From the IMG/VR virus record IMGVR_UViG_3300025141_016189, positions 1 through 38,172 of that record: a stretch of 38,172 bases of DNA; one strand, 5' to 3'. Made by a program: the position numbers and the translations under genes. The notes under the pieces were generated by a model. That model made no database searches and was not told the DNA's origin. It was given only the letters and a program-made list of their open reading frames with translations. Shown in pieces: positions 1 through 8,011 of this stretch. Position 1 is the stretch's first letter, and the number at the start of each line of letters is the position of its first letter. This DNA comes from a virus.

Positions 1-246
1 TCAAAGTCCTATAAGGTAATTGTATATACATGCAAAGCAAATCCAAGGAGACCGCTTGTCAATGGAAAGACAGGCATTGAACTAGTAAATGATTGGCTTT
101 CAAAAAACAATTTTTCAAAATATATTGATCATGTAACTTTTGGCAAGCCGAATGCTGTTGCATACATTGATGACAAGGCGATAGAGTTTACAGCCTGGGA
201 TAAGTGTATAAATGATTTAAAGAAAAAAGGCTTAATTAAAAAATGA
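1..246 (+). CDS. HAD-superfamily hydrolase, C-terminal part (truncated by window edge)
   Basis: Open from base 1 to the TGA at 244-246, so only the last 81 residues are visible. They match the C-terminal half of small HAD phosphatases found in capsule and LPS clusters: a beta strand ending in YTCKANPRRP (motif II-like region), then FGKPNAVAYIDDKAI, where the conserved lysine of motif III and the IDDKA aspartates of motif IV coordinate the phosphate and magnesium. The usual role is removing phosphate from a sugar or sugar-acid intermediate. The stop overlaps the next start (ATGA), so it belongs to the sugar operon. The N-terminal nucleophile aspartate lies outside the window. Family call fairly sure; substrate unknown. 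Confidence 0.7.
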   Translation, partial: SKSYKVIVYTCKANPRRPLVNGKTGIELVNDWLSKNNFSKYIDHVTFGKPNAVAYIDDKAIEFTAWDKCINDLKKKGLIKK

Positions 247-1148
247 AGATCCTTATAACCGGTGGCGCAGGATTTATAGGATACCATCTAGTAAAAAAAC
301 TATCAGAGAATCATGATATTTCAATAATTGACTTTAGCTCAAAGATAAAAAAAATTAAAATACCGAAAGATATTAAGACATATAGCGTAGATATATCTTC
401 CGAAAAAGCCTTTAGCTCTATCCCAAGAGACTTTGATATAATAGTTCACTGCGCTGCACAGACTGGCGGGTATTACTCTTTGACGGATCCAAGAAAAGAT
501 GCAATGTGGAATACAGTTGGAACTTCAAACCTAGTTAATTTTTCTAAAGAATGTTCAAAGCTTAGAAAAATTATCTATACTTCTTCAATGGCAGTTTACG
601 GGGAGGGTTTAGATAGAAAAGAAACAGACCCGCTATCCCCTATATCTTTTTATGGATGCAGTAAGCTCTCTGGTGAGTTCTATCTAAAAGCACTTCAAGA
701 CCAGTCTGGAATAGATTATATAGTCTTAAGATTGTGGAATACATACGGATCAGGGCAAGATATGCAAAACAGACATCAGGGAATGCTAAGCATATATCTA
801 GACCAAGCCCTAAACAGCAATACAGTTACAATTACAGGATCGAAAAAAAGAATTAGGGACTTTGTTCATGTATCCGATGTAGTATCTGCTATTGATATTT
901 GTATCAAAAACGATGTATTGAATAATAAGATTTTCAATATTTGCTCGGGCATAGAGTCAACATCTGAAGATATAATATACAAAATAGGATCACTGCTTAA
1001 AAAGAATCTCAAGATAAAAGAGGTCAACGGATATCTGGGTGATCAGCAATACAGTTCAGGAAATAATAGTAAGATTATAAGCGCAGGATGGAAAATTTCT
1101 ACAACTCTTGATGAGGGAATAGAAGAATTCATTAGAAGCTTAAACTAG
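243..1148 (+). CDS. NAD-dependent nucleotide-sugar epimerase/dehydratase (extended SDR)
   Basis: A 301-aa extended short-chain dehydrogenase, near the usual 300-340 aa. The N-terminal Rossmann motif GGAGFIG (residues 7-13) binds NAD, the catalytic YxxxK is Y137-K141 (YGCSK), and the active-site serines are in YTSSMAVYG (112-120). RDFVHVSDVV near residue 205 is the typical C-terminal substrate-domain motif. The family epimerises or dehydrates NDP-sugars in the cytosol; which sugar cannot be told. The start overlaps the upstream stop by four bases, indicating translational coupling. A second, divergent epimerase lies at the far end of the cassette (8843). Confidence 0.88.
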   Translation: MKILITGGAGFIGYHLVKKLSENHDISIIDFSSKIKKIKIPKDIKTYSVDISSEKAFSSIPRDFDIIVHCAAQTGGYYSLTDPRKDAMWNTVGTSNLVNFSKECSKLRKIIYTSSMAVYGEGLDRKETDPLSPISFYGCSKLSGEFYLKALQDQSGIDYIVLRLWNTYGSGQDMQNRHQGMLSIYLDQALNSNTVTITGSKKRIRDFVHVSDVVSAIDICIKNDVLNNKIFNICSGIESTSEDIIYKIGSLLKKNLKIKEVNGYLGDQQYSSGNNSKIISAGWKISTTLDEGIEEFIRSLN

Positions 1149-1165
1149 CATCAATCGAGATAGAG

Positions 1166-1894
1166 ATGAAACCAAAAAATATTTCAGTCCTAATAACAGG
1201 AAGGGGAAACAATACTCTTCCAGACAAGAATGTAATAGATGTTCTTGGTAAACCACTTTTGCAATATGGAGCAATAGAGGGAAAGAAAATAGAAAGGGCA
1301 CAAAGTTTTTTTGTAAGTAGCGAAAATGAAAAAATATTAGCTGCAGCTGAAGAGTGTGGGTATACAAGAATAAAAAGGCCAGAGAAATATTCAAAACCAG
1401 ATGCCCAGCATGTAGACTGTCTTATTCATGCTATTGAGACTATGAATAATAATCATAGCATAAATCCTGAAATTCTTGTCGTAATATTGGCAAATTGTGC
1501 TACTATAAAATCACAATGGATCAATGATTGTATTGATATTATTATAGATAATTCAGAAGCAACTTCTGCCATACCTGTTCAGCAAAACAATGATCATCAT
1601 CCACTCAGAGCCAAGAAAATAGATGAACAAGGATTTTTAAAACCTTTTTCAAGTAGCAAGCTTAGGAATATTTCTTCAAATAGGCAAGATCTTGAGCCAA
1701 ATTTCTTTGTTTGCCATAATTTTTGGGTTCTCAATCTAGAGAATATGAAATCTGATCTCTCTCATGGCCATCTTCCCTGGCCGTTTATGGGAGACAGAGT
1801 TATTCCTTACAGGGTTGACTACTCTCTTGATGTTCACCACCCTGAAGACATATATTTAACCGAAGTCTGGCTAAGGTCCAACAGTTTAAAGTGA
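1166..1894 (+). CDS. Cytidylyltransferase, CMP-sugar synthetase-like (NeuA/KdsB superfamily)
   Basis: The 242-aa product has the nucleotide-binding N-terminus of the cytidylyltransferase family: ITGRGNNTLPDKN followed by LGKPLLQYG, corresponding to the family pattern xARxGSKxxPxKN...GKPLL. The C-terminal SLDVHHPEDI matches the usual xIDTPEDL metal- and sugar-binding segment. The family activates sugar acids such as sialic or Kdo-like acids with CTP. The glycine-rich loop is unusual (GRGNNTLPDKN instead of ARGGSKGLPGKN), and the PTSP segment is replaced by ANCAT, so it is a divergent member whose nucleotide or sugar specificity may differ. Gap to the upstream gene is 17 nt. Confidence 0.75.
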   Translation: MKPKNISVLITGRGNNTLPDKNVIDVLGKPLLQYGAIEGKKIERAQSFFVSSENEKILAAAEECGYTRIKRPEKYSKPDAQHVDCLIHAIETMNNNHSINPEILVVILANCATIKSQWINDCIDIIIDNSEATSAIPVQQNNDHHPLRAKKIDEQGFLKPFSSSKLRNISSNRQDLEPNFFVCHNFWVLNLENMKSDLSHGHLPWPFMGDRVIPYRVDYSLDVHHPEDIYLTEVWLRSNSLK

Positions 1895-1901
1895 GAATAG
1901 C

Positions 1902-3128
1902 ATGATTTGTCTAGATTCTAAAAAAACAGTAGAGATTTTACTTTCTAATATTAATCTCCTCAAGGAAAAATGGTCAGGAAAAGAAGGTCTAATACATCTC
2001 AAACCTTTTGAAGTGCATAGGGAAAATCATTTAAAAAAAGTGATACATACAGTAAATTTTCGAGACACGGGCTTTGTAAAAACAAAGCCGATGAAAATAT
2101 TATTTTCACATTTTCCACTTACAAAATATGAAATGGAATCAATAGAGATGCCACTTTACGCATCTAGAGTTTTTCCAAAATCTAAGATTGACTCAGTTTA
2201 TTTCGACTCAAGGGGTAGAATTACAAATAATAATACACACTACCTAACTTCTCTTGTTGGAGGCAATATCTCGATACCAAGAGAGAAGAATGATTTTGAA
2301 GACAGCTATGATCTAATGATAACAAAGTCTAGCACTATTACAACTATGAAGAAAAGAATGCCAAAAGTTCTAGATAGTTGCAAATACAAAGTCAATATTC
2401 AGACAAATAACTATGCACCCAATCTAGACGTTGGCGAAGACTATAGATTCTGCTATACAGATTTTTTTGCCCCCGCTGGTAGAAAATTTACAGACCGAGC
2501 CCAGTCTTTAATGTCACAAAATGGTTTTGGAAAGATGGAGCTTGTAGTTATGACAGGAACAGTTATCTGGTGGAAAGGACAGACTGAATGGGTTGAAAAT
2601 GTTGATCCCGAACTACTAAAAGACAAGGTTATTCTAATTTTTGGCGGAATATCTGATCACGGGTATTTTCATAGACTTATTCAGTCAGCACAAAGTAAAA
2701 ATATATCCCTACTATACTCAGAGTATGTAAATCCAGATTTTCTATGTGATGTTCTTTGTTTTTCTAGAATAAAGATAATGAATCATTATGCAGATCCCGG
2801 GGACGGTCAGCCAGCCCTGGGCCCTTCTAGAACTTTTGGTGAGGCAATAGCTTGCCAAAATATATGCTTGCATGGTCAAACTTACAATAATGACAACAAA
2901 GAGGGAATTGGAAAGAACATATGTGTCCCAGCAGAGTGGAATGATTATACAATTGAATATGATCAGTCTAAAAAAGATAATTTTAATACCTCTCTAGAAA
3001 AAGCACTTAGTACAAATTTGTCTAATATTGACTTTGAAAAAACAATATCAGTTGAGGAAAAATGTGATCAAATATTTGAAAAGTGTTTAAATCTATCTGG
3101 GTTAACAGATGAAAATAATAGACAGTAA
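1902..3128 (+). CDS. Probable glycosyltransferase (GT-B-like), divergent
   Basis: A 408-aa protein without a motif I can name with certainty. The second half looks like a GT-B nucleotide-sugar-binding domain: beta strands around MELVVMTGTVIWWKG and KVILIFGGISDHGYF, then SRTFGEAIACQN near residue 315, resembling the acidic loop that binds the donor sugar in GT4-type enzymes. No signal peptide or membrane segment is visible. It sits between the CMP-sugar synthetase and a probable acyltransferase, which fits sugar transfer. It overlaps the next gene by 20 nt. A non-catalytic sugar-binding protein is an alternative. Confidence 0.45.
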   Translation: MICLDSKKTVEILLSNINLLKEKWSGKEGLIHLKPFEVHRENHLKKVIHTVNFRDTGFVKTKPMKILFSHFPLTKYEMESIEMPLYASRVFPKSKIDSVYFDSRGRITNNNTHYLTSLVGGNISIPREKNDFEDSYDLMITKSSTITTMKKRMPKVLDSCKYKVNIQTNNYAPNLDVGEDYRFCYTDFFAPAGRKFTDRAQSLMSQNGFGKMELVVMTGTVIWWKGQTEWVENVDPELLKDKVILIFGGISDHGYFHRLIQSAQSKNISLLYSEYVNPDFLCDVLCFSRIKIMNHYADPGDGQPALGPSRTFGEAIACQNICLHGQTYNNDNKEGIGKNICVPAEWNDYTIEYDQSKKDNFNTSLEKALSTNLSNIDFEKTISVEEKCDQIFEKCLNLSGLTDENNRQ

Positions 3129-4125
3129 AGATTCATGTCTCTTAGTGGCGAAAGAGTTTTATAGTAAAGATAAAAGTGAATTGTTATCATCCTGGAGAGT
3201 TAAAAAATTATTAAATGAGTTTTTTATTCCAGACTCTTATCTCTTTTTTGAAGATGAGAACTCTGTTTTACCTATAGTTGAGAAAAATGGTGTGGCTTAT
3301 TTTTTTGGTGGAAATTTGCCTTTTAATGATTATAATTTAACTCCTAGCTCACCTGATATTTTAAATTTTGCTTTAAACACTTTGATAGAAAGAGGATTGA
3401 GATTTAGACTAACATCAATAAAGAGAGATTATATTGACTTGCTAGATAGCAATCTAAAGTTATTTGATGTTCCCTTTAATCAAAACTGGACAATTGATAA
3501 TATAGCTAGCTTTGACATTGATACTTTTGTATCATCGCAGAAAAAGAAAAAAAGAGATAAAATAAAAAGAAGCTTTCGACTTCTAGATAGATTTAAATTT
3601 CTAGAAGTTTCAAGTCAAGAATATAAAAAAGAGTATTTAGATAAAGTATTTAAACTTTCATGCGAAAATTTTAATAAGCGAGGCAGGACAAATTGCTGGT
3701 CTAAAAACTTTTATCTATATAGTAAGTTTTTTGATCTATTTTTTGATAGTAATCTTAGAAGTATAAATAAATTTCTTGTAAATAGAGAGACTGGCGCAAT
3801 CGCAGCTAGCTATAATCTTGTTTTAAATGATAAAGAGATATTTCTTTCATTTTCTAATTGTTATGACATGACACTCGAATACATTCAGTTTCTAATATAC
3901 ATCGATATTATTCGAACATCTTCCAAGATTGCTTCAAAAATAGGAGATCATATTTCCTTAAATGCCGGACGTGGAAATTTTGGATATAAATCAAGAGTCG
4001 GCTTTGAGCCGCAGCCAATGTATGCAATTGTAAAAGATGACGCATGGACTATTCAGAGGGATAATGACATAGACATTGAGAATACAAGATTAATTTACGG
4101 TAGAGATTTTGGCTGTTTTTTATAA
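3109..4125 (+). CDS. GNAT/FemAB-like acyltransferase
   Basis: The 338-aa protein has the two-domain look of the BioF2/FemAB-like acetyltransferase group. An N-terminal half containing VEKNGVAYFFGGNLPFNDYN is followed by a basic helix (SSQKKKKRDKIKRS, about 142-155) and a C-terminal GNAT core with NRETGAIAASYNLVL and EIFLSFSNCYD, then LNAGRGNFGYKSRVGFEPQP, which resembles the end of these enzymes. The expected role is acylating an amino sugar or surface glycan amine. It overlaps the preceding gene by 20 nt and has no membrane segment. Base composition is slightly more AT-rich than its neighbours. Substrate unknown. Confidence 0.55.
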   Translation: MKIIDSKDSCLLVAKEFYSKDKSELLSSWRVKKLLNEFFIPDSYLFFEDENSVLPIVEKNGVAYFFGGNLPFNDYNLTPSSPDILNFALNTLIERGLRFRLTSIKRDYIDLLDSNLKLFDVPFNQNWTIDNIASFDIDTFVSSQKKKKRDKIKRSFRLLDRFKFLEVSSQEYKKEYLDKVFKLSCENFNKRGRTNCWSKNFYLYSKFFDLFFDSNLRSINKFLVNRETGAIAASYNLVLNDKEIFLSFSNCYDMTLEYIQFLIYIDIIRTSSKIASKIGDHISLNAGRGNFGYKSRVGFEPQPMYAIVKDDAWTIQRDNDIDIENTRLIYGRDFGCFL

Positions 4126-4154
4126 AATTTAAATTTTTTGTTTATAATTTATCC

Positions 4155-4868
4155 ATGAAAAATCTTAAGATTGGAGTTTTTGCTTATAATTGGCCACACT
4201 ATAAAACGCAAATGGGCCTCACAAATCTCTACCTAAGCGGGATTAATGTTGACCATGTTTTTATGGCTGATCCTGTAAAGTTAAAATTTTATAAATCAAA
4301 GATAAGAGTAGGACCTAAAGATCTATACTTGCATAATACAAAAGATATATGCAAATCTTTCAACTTCAAATCTTCAGTTGTAAATCACAATAGTGTACAA
4401 TGCGAGAATTTAATTAGAGAAAATAATCTGGATCTTGGTATAATATTAGGTGCAAGAATATTAAAGAAAAATATTGTTGATTCATTTAAAATAGGAATTA
4501 TTAATATGCATCCCGGCTTGCTACCGGAAAATAGAGGTTTAGATAATCTTAAATGGGCAGTAATAAAAGAGCAAAAACAAGGTGTGACCACTCACCTTAT
4601 TGATAAAAATATAGACAGGGGGTTTTTAATAGATAGACAGGAAATATCTGTATACAAAGATGATTCACTTGTTGATATACACTTAAGGCTTCAAGCAAAG
4701 GAGCAATCAATGATGATAGATGCTATTGACAAGATTGGAAAGATAAATTCTACTGAAGATCTCAAACTCCTGGACAATGGTAAGCATTACAATAGATCTA
4801 TCCCGGAAGATATTGAGAAAGATTTTAATATATTATTTAGTTCCTATAGGGAAAAATATGGAGTTTAA
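4155..4868 (+). CDS. Formyltransferase family protein (sugar N-formyltransferase-like)
   Basis: A 237-aa protein of the formyl_trans_N family. The catalytic triad is visible: N117 and H119 in INMHPGLLPENRG and D154 in HLIDKNIDRGFLI, as in methionyl-tRNA formyltransferase and in the enzymes that formylate 4-amino or 3-amino NDP-sugars with N10-formyl-tetrahydrofolate. It lacks the C-terminal tRNA-binding domain of Fmt (which is about 310 aa), and lies between an acyltransferase and an aminotransferase, so formylation of an amino sugar is the likelier role. The short upstream gap is very AT-rich with no clear ribosome binding site. Confidence 0.8.
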   Translation: MKNLKIGVFAYNWPHYKTQMGLTNLYLSGINVDHVFMADPVKLKFYKSKIRVGPKDLYLHNTKDICKSFNFKSSVVNHNSVQCENLIRENNLDLGIILGARILKKNIVDSFKIGIINMHPGLLPENRGLDNLKWAVIKEQKQGVTTHLIDKNIDRGFLIDRQEISVYKDDSLVDIHLRLQAKEQSMMIDAIDKIGKINSTEDLKLLDNGKHYNRSIPEDIEKDFNILFSSYREKYGV

Positions 4869-5675
4869 ATGCCAGCTGTAGTAAGAAAATTATTTGAAGA
4901 TTATGTTAAAGAAAGATTTGACTTAGAAGATTGTATCGCTGTTAACAACGGAACAGCAGCGCTAATTGCGCCACTTTGGTCTTTAGATCTTCAGCCAGGC
5001 GATGAAGTCATCACAACTCCCTTTACTTTTATAGCAACTACAAATGCGATAGTGATTGCTGGTGGGACACCAGTGTTTGTTGATATAGATCCGGATACAT
5101 ATCTCATAGACCCTAACAAGATTGAACAGGCAGTCACAGAGAGGACTAGAGTAATACTTCCTGTACACTTGTATGGTCGAGTTTGTGCCATGGAAAAAAT
5201 TAATGTTATTGCCGAAAAGCATAGCTTGTCAGTAATAGAAGATACTGCACAAGCTTTTGGCGCAGAACACGCATCTGGTAAATATGCTGGTATGATGTCT
5301 GACGCAGGAACATTTTCATTCTATAAAACAAAAAATATATCTACATTTGAAGGCGGAATGATTTGCATACCAAAGGGATCTAGGCTGGATTCTAAAAAGA
5401 TAAGATCAATATGCGATCAAGGCCAGGATGGAAGGTATAATCACGTAAATATTGGATTTAACTTTAGATTAGCTGAACCACTCTGTCTAATGGCATATGA
5501 GCAAATGAAACTTCACATGAAAGGAATAGTATCAGAATTAGGGCTAAGAGGTCCTGCTCAAGGGCATTACCCGAATGTAGTATATGAACAGCCTGCTTAT
5601 GTCAAGAGGGGAATATCTGGAAATTGTCCAATTGCAGAATCTGCAGCAAAATCAATAAGAGAAAGTATAAAGTGA
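4869..5675 (+). CDS. DegT/DnrJ/EryC1/StrS aminotransferase, shortened
   Basis: A clear PLP-dependent sugar aminotransferase: AVNNGTAAL (24-32) binds PLP phosphate, D125 in IEDTAQAFG contacts the PLP ring nitrogen, and K155 in FSFYKTKN is the PLP lysine. At 268 aa it is well short of the usual 360-400. About 25 N-terminal residues are missing; the sequence passes from GFNFRLAEPLCLMAYEQMK almost directly to GHYPNVVYEQPAY, skipping roughly 90 residues that normally lie between; and it stops after CPIAESAAKSI without the final LP...L segment. No frameshift or stop interrupts it, so it is either a minimal variant or a decayed remnant. ATG follows the upstream stop directly, with GGAG just before. 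Confidence 0.8.
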   Translation: MPAVVRKLFEDYVKERFDLEDCIAVNNGTAALIAPLWSLDLQPGDEVITTPFTFIATTNAIVIAGGTPVFVDIDPDTYLIDPNKIEQAVTERTRVILPVHLYGRVCAMEKINVIAEKHSLSVIEDTAQAFGAEHASGKYAGMMSDAGTFSFYKTKNISTFEGGMICIPKGSRLDSKKIRSICDQGQDGRYNHVNIGFNFRLAEPLCLMAYEQMKLHMKGIVSELGLRGPAQGHYPNVVYEQPAYVKRGISGNCPIAESAAKSIRESIK

Positions 5676-6361
5676 AAGTAGGAATTCACCAGCCAAATTT
5701 TATGCCCTGGGCCGGCTATATTAGAAAAATTTATGAAAGTGATAAATTTGTTTTTTTAGATAATGTTAAATGTTCAAAAAATTCATTTTTCAATAGAAAT
5801 AGATTTTCTTCAGATAAGCACTTTAATAATAATTTCTGGCTTTCATGCCCAATAAGTAAAGAATCTTATAGGAAAAATTTACTAGAAGTTGAAGCTAGTA
5901 CACAGTTTATCAATAAGCATATTAGGTACTTTAAGACAAGACATGGAAAATCCGAAGAATCTGAATTTTTAGAAGAGATTATAGCACTGTATGCAGTGTT
6001 TCAGAAAGAAGATGATATTAATTTAGTAAAGTTTAACTGTGCATTCATTAGTCTAATTTCAAAATATCTAAATTTAGAGACTGAATTTTTTAAAGCTTCA
6101 GATATTGTGCTAGAGAGCAATCTTAAAAAGGAGAATCTTGTAATCCAGATTGTTAAAGAGCTAGGGGGCAATACCTATATTTCTGGTCACGGTGCAAAAA
6201 ATTATCAAAATATATCATCATTTGAAATAGAAGGAATTGATCTACTCTATATTGATGAGGAATTTCACAATATTAAAACAATAAAAAATCAACATCTTAG
6301 CATAGTTGATTTAATGCTCCATGAGGGAATATGGAAAATCAGAAAGATGATTTTACATTAG
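5672..6361 (+). CDS. WbqC-like family protein
   Basis: Starting at GTG 5672 (overlapping the upstream TGA as GTGA) the 229-aa product begins MKVGIHQPNFMPWAGYIRKI and continues with DKFVFLDNVKCSKNSFFNR, the signature of the WbqC family, which begins exactly this way. An in-frame ATG at 5624 would add 16 residues unlike the family, so I prefer the GTG. WbqC proteins occur in O-antigen and capsule clusters, often next to DegT and formyl- or acyltransferase genes; their reaction is not firmly known. Its place here agrees. It overlaps the next gene by 31 nt. Confidence 0.85.
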   Translation: MKVGIHQPNFMPWAGYIRKIYESDKFVFLDNVKCSKNSFFNRNRFSSDKHFNNNFWLSCPISKESYRKNLLEVEASTQFINKHIRYFKTRHGKSEESEFLEEIIALYAVFQKEDDINLVKFNCAFISLISKYLNLETEFFKASDIVLESNLKKENLVIQIVKELGGNTYISGHGAKNYQNISSFEIEGIDLLYIDEEFHNIKTIKNQHLSIVDLMLHEGIWKIRKMILH

Positions 6362-6981
6362 ACAATTATAAAAGATGTCTATTACTTGGTCTTAAAAAGG
6401 ATTATAGGTTTATAACACTAGACGATTACTTTAATAACAAGTTTTGTCTAAATAAAAAGTATATAATTCTAAGGCATGATATTGATACACAGATTGATAT
6501 TGCAGTTGAGATGGCAAAGATAGAAAGTGAAATAGGAATTAGTTCAACATATTTTATTAGACTTCATTCTCATGCATATAATCCACTTTGTGTAAAAGAT
6601 CTCAGAAAGATACAGTCTATAAAAAAAATGGGTCATGAAATAGGATTCCATTACGAATCTGATTTTTATTTTATTATTAATAGAGATATAAAAGAATCAC
6701 TTTTAAAAGAGGTTGAAATATTAAACTATTTGTTAAATGTTAAAATTAGAACAATCTGTCCACATGAACCTACAAGAACAGGACAGTTTTTTCTAGATGA
6801 TTTAGATTTTAACCAGGCATATGACAAATCTATTTTAAATGATTTTAAATATATTTCTGATAGTAGTTGCAGGTGGCGAGACGGGTCTTTTATGGAGAAT
6901 ATTAATCAAGATCACATGCATCTTTATGTTTTAACTCATCCATATTGGTGGTACAATCAGACACCGATTGAGAATTATTAA
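6331..6981 (+). CDS. Polysaccharide deacetylase-like protein
   Basis: A 216-aa protein with motifs of the carbohydrate esterase 4-like/WbmS-like group: LRHDID (47-52, the acidic metal-binding motif), SSTYFIRL (71-78), GHEIGFHYE (101-109) and a C-terminal THPYWWY (202-208). Family members remove N-acetyl groups from sugars or polysaccharides using a divalent metal; related proteins sit in O-antigen clusters. No signal peptide, so a cytosolic nucleotide-sugar or lipid-linked substrate is likelier than an extracellular polymer. ATG 6331 lies inside the end of the WbqC gene, with GAGGGA just upstream. Confidence 0.7.
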   Translation: MENQKDDFTLDNYKRCLLLGLKKDYRFITLDDYFNNKFCLNKKYIILRHDIDTQIDIAVEMAKIESEIGISSTYFIRLHSHAYNPLCVKDLRKIQSIKKMGHEIGFHYESDFYFIINRDIKESLLKEVEILNYLLNVKIRTICPHEPTRTGQFFLDDLDFNQAYDKSILNDFKYISDSSCRWRDGSFMENINQDHMHLYVLTHPYWWYNQTPIENY

Positions 6982-6997
6982 TTTTTTAGGAGACTAA

Positions 6998-8011
6998 GTG
7001 AAAAAGAGAAAGGTTGCAATAATAGGCTGCGGAGCAATATTCAATAGACATGTTGATTCAATAAGTTCTAATGAAAATTTTAAACTTGTTTCTGTATGCG
7101 ATACTCAAAAAGAAATAGCAGATAACAAAGCAGAGAAGCATAATTGTAGTTCATATTATAGTCTTGATGAATGTCTTGAAAAAAGTAATGCTGACTTCTA
7201 TGTTCTTGCTACACCGAATAGCCTTCATTATTCTCAAGCAAAAAAGTGTATAGAAAGTAAAAAAGATATACTTGTTGAAAAGCCTGTAACACTATCTTTA
7301 GATCAACTAGATGATATAATAATGCTTGCAAAAAAAGAAAATGTAGAAGCATACGGTGTATTGCAAGTTAGACTTAATAATTCTGTAAGTGCTATAAAAG
7401 AATGTCTGGAAAAAGATCTTTTAGGGAAAATTAGAGGCGCAAGTCTAATTCAAAGATGGCAAAGACCAGTTGAATATTTTAGTGGGTGGAGATCAATTCC
7501 GAAAATAGGGGGCGGCACATTACATGAAGTTGGAATTCATTATATTGATATTCTTCAATATCTAATTGGAAAGCCCAATGTCTTGTTTGCGAAAGAATAC
7601 AATACTAAGCATTTAAAATCTGATATTGAAGATACAGTATATGCCATTCTTGATTACGGAACATTTGGGGGAAATATGGAGATAACAATTAGTGCAGAGC
7701 CTCATAATCTCGAATGCTCTATTAGCATATTAGGATCAAATGGCTATATAAAGCTTGGCGGAAAGGCATTGAATCTGGTTGAGAGTTATAATTTCCTAAG
7801 TCACGGTGCCAAGCGACAGTTTGAAAATATTCTAGAATCATATGAGAATGTAACATATATACCTCCCAATAATTACGGATCGTATTTAGGATCATGTCCT
7901 AATCATATAGGGGTTTATAAAAACTTAGAAATGTTTAAAATTGAAAATACTAGAGACGCTTTATCAACGATAGAGGATATTTACACCGTCTGCGGGAGAG
8001 ATTACAGATGA
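6998..8011 (+). CDS. Gfo/Idh/MocA-family oxidoreductase
   Basis: The 337-aa protein starts at GTG 6998, preceded by AGGAG at 6988. The N-terminal Rossmann fold carries IIGCGAIFNRH (8-18), the cofactor-domain motif is VEKPV (93-97), and the catalytic segment is GGGTLHEVGIHYIDIL (171-186), with H176 and H181 in the expected positions. Length is typical. Family members such as WlbA/WbpB oxidise the 3-hydroxyl of UDP-sugars before a DegT aminotransferase adds the amino group, and the dehydrogenase and aminotransferase of such a route both lie close by. The exact substrate is inference. Overlaps the next start by four bases. Confidence 0.88.
   Translation: MKKRKVAIIGCGAIFNRHVDSISSNENFKLVSVCDTQKEIADNKAEKHNCSSYYSLDECLEKSNADFYVLATPNSLHYSQAKKCIESKKDILVEKPVTLSLDQLDDIIMLAKKENVEAYGVLQVRLNNSVSAIKECLEKDLLGKIRGASLIQRWQRPVEYFSGWRSIPKIGGGTLHEVGIHYIDILQYLIGKPNVLFAKEYNTKHLKSDIEDTVYAILDYGTFGGNMEITISAEPHNLECSISILGSNGYIKLGGKALNLVESYNFLSHGAKRQFENILESYENVTYIPPNNYGSYLGSCPNHIGVYKNLEMFKIENTRDALSTIEDIYTVCGRDYR

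Noticed and set aside
5624-5671. In-frame ATG 5624 as start of the WbqC-like gene
   Set aside because: The extra 16 residues do not resemble the family, whose members begin at MK(V/I)xIHQPNF; GTG 5672 gives exactly this and overlaps the previous stop as GTGA.
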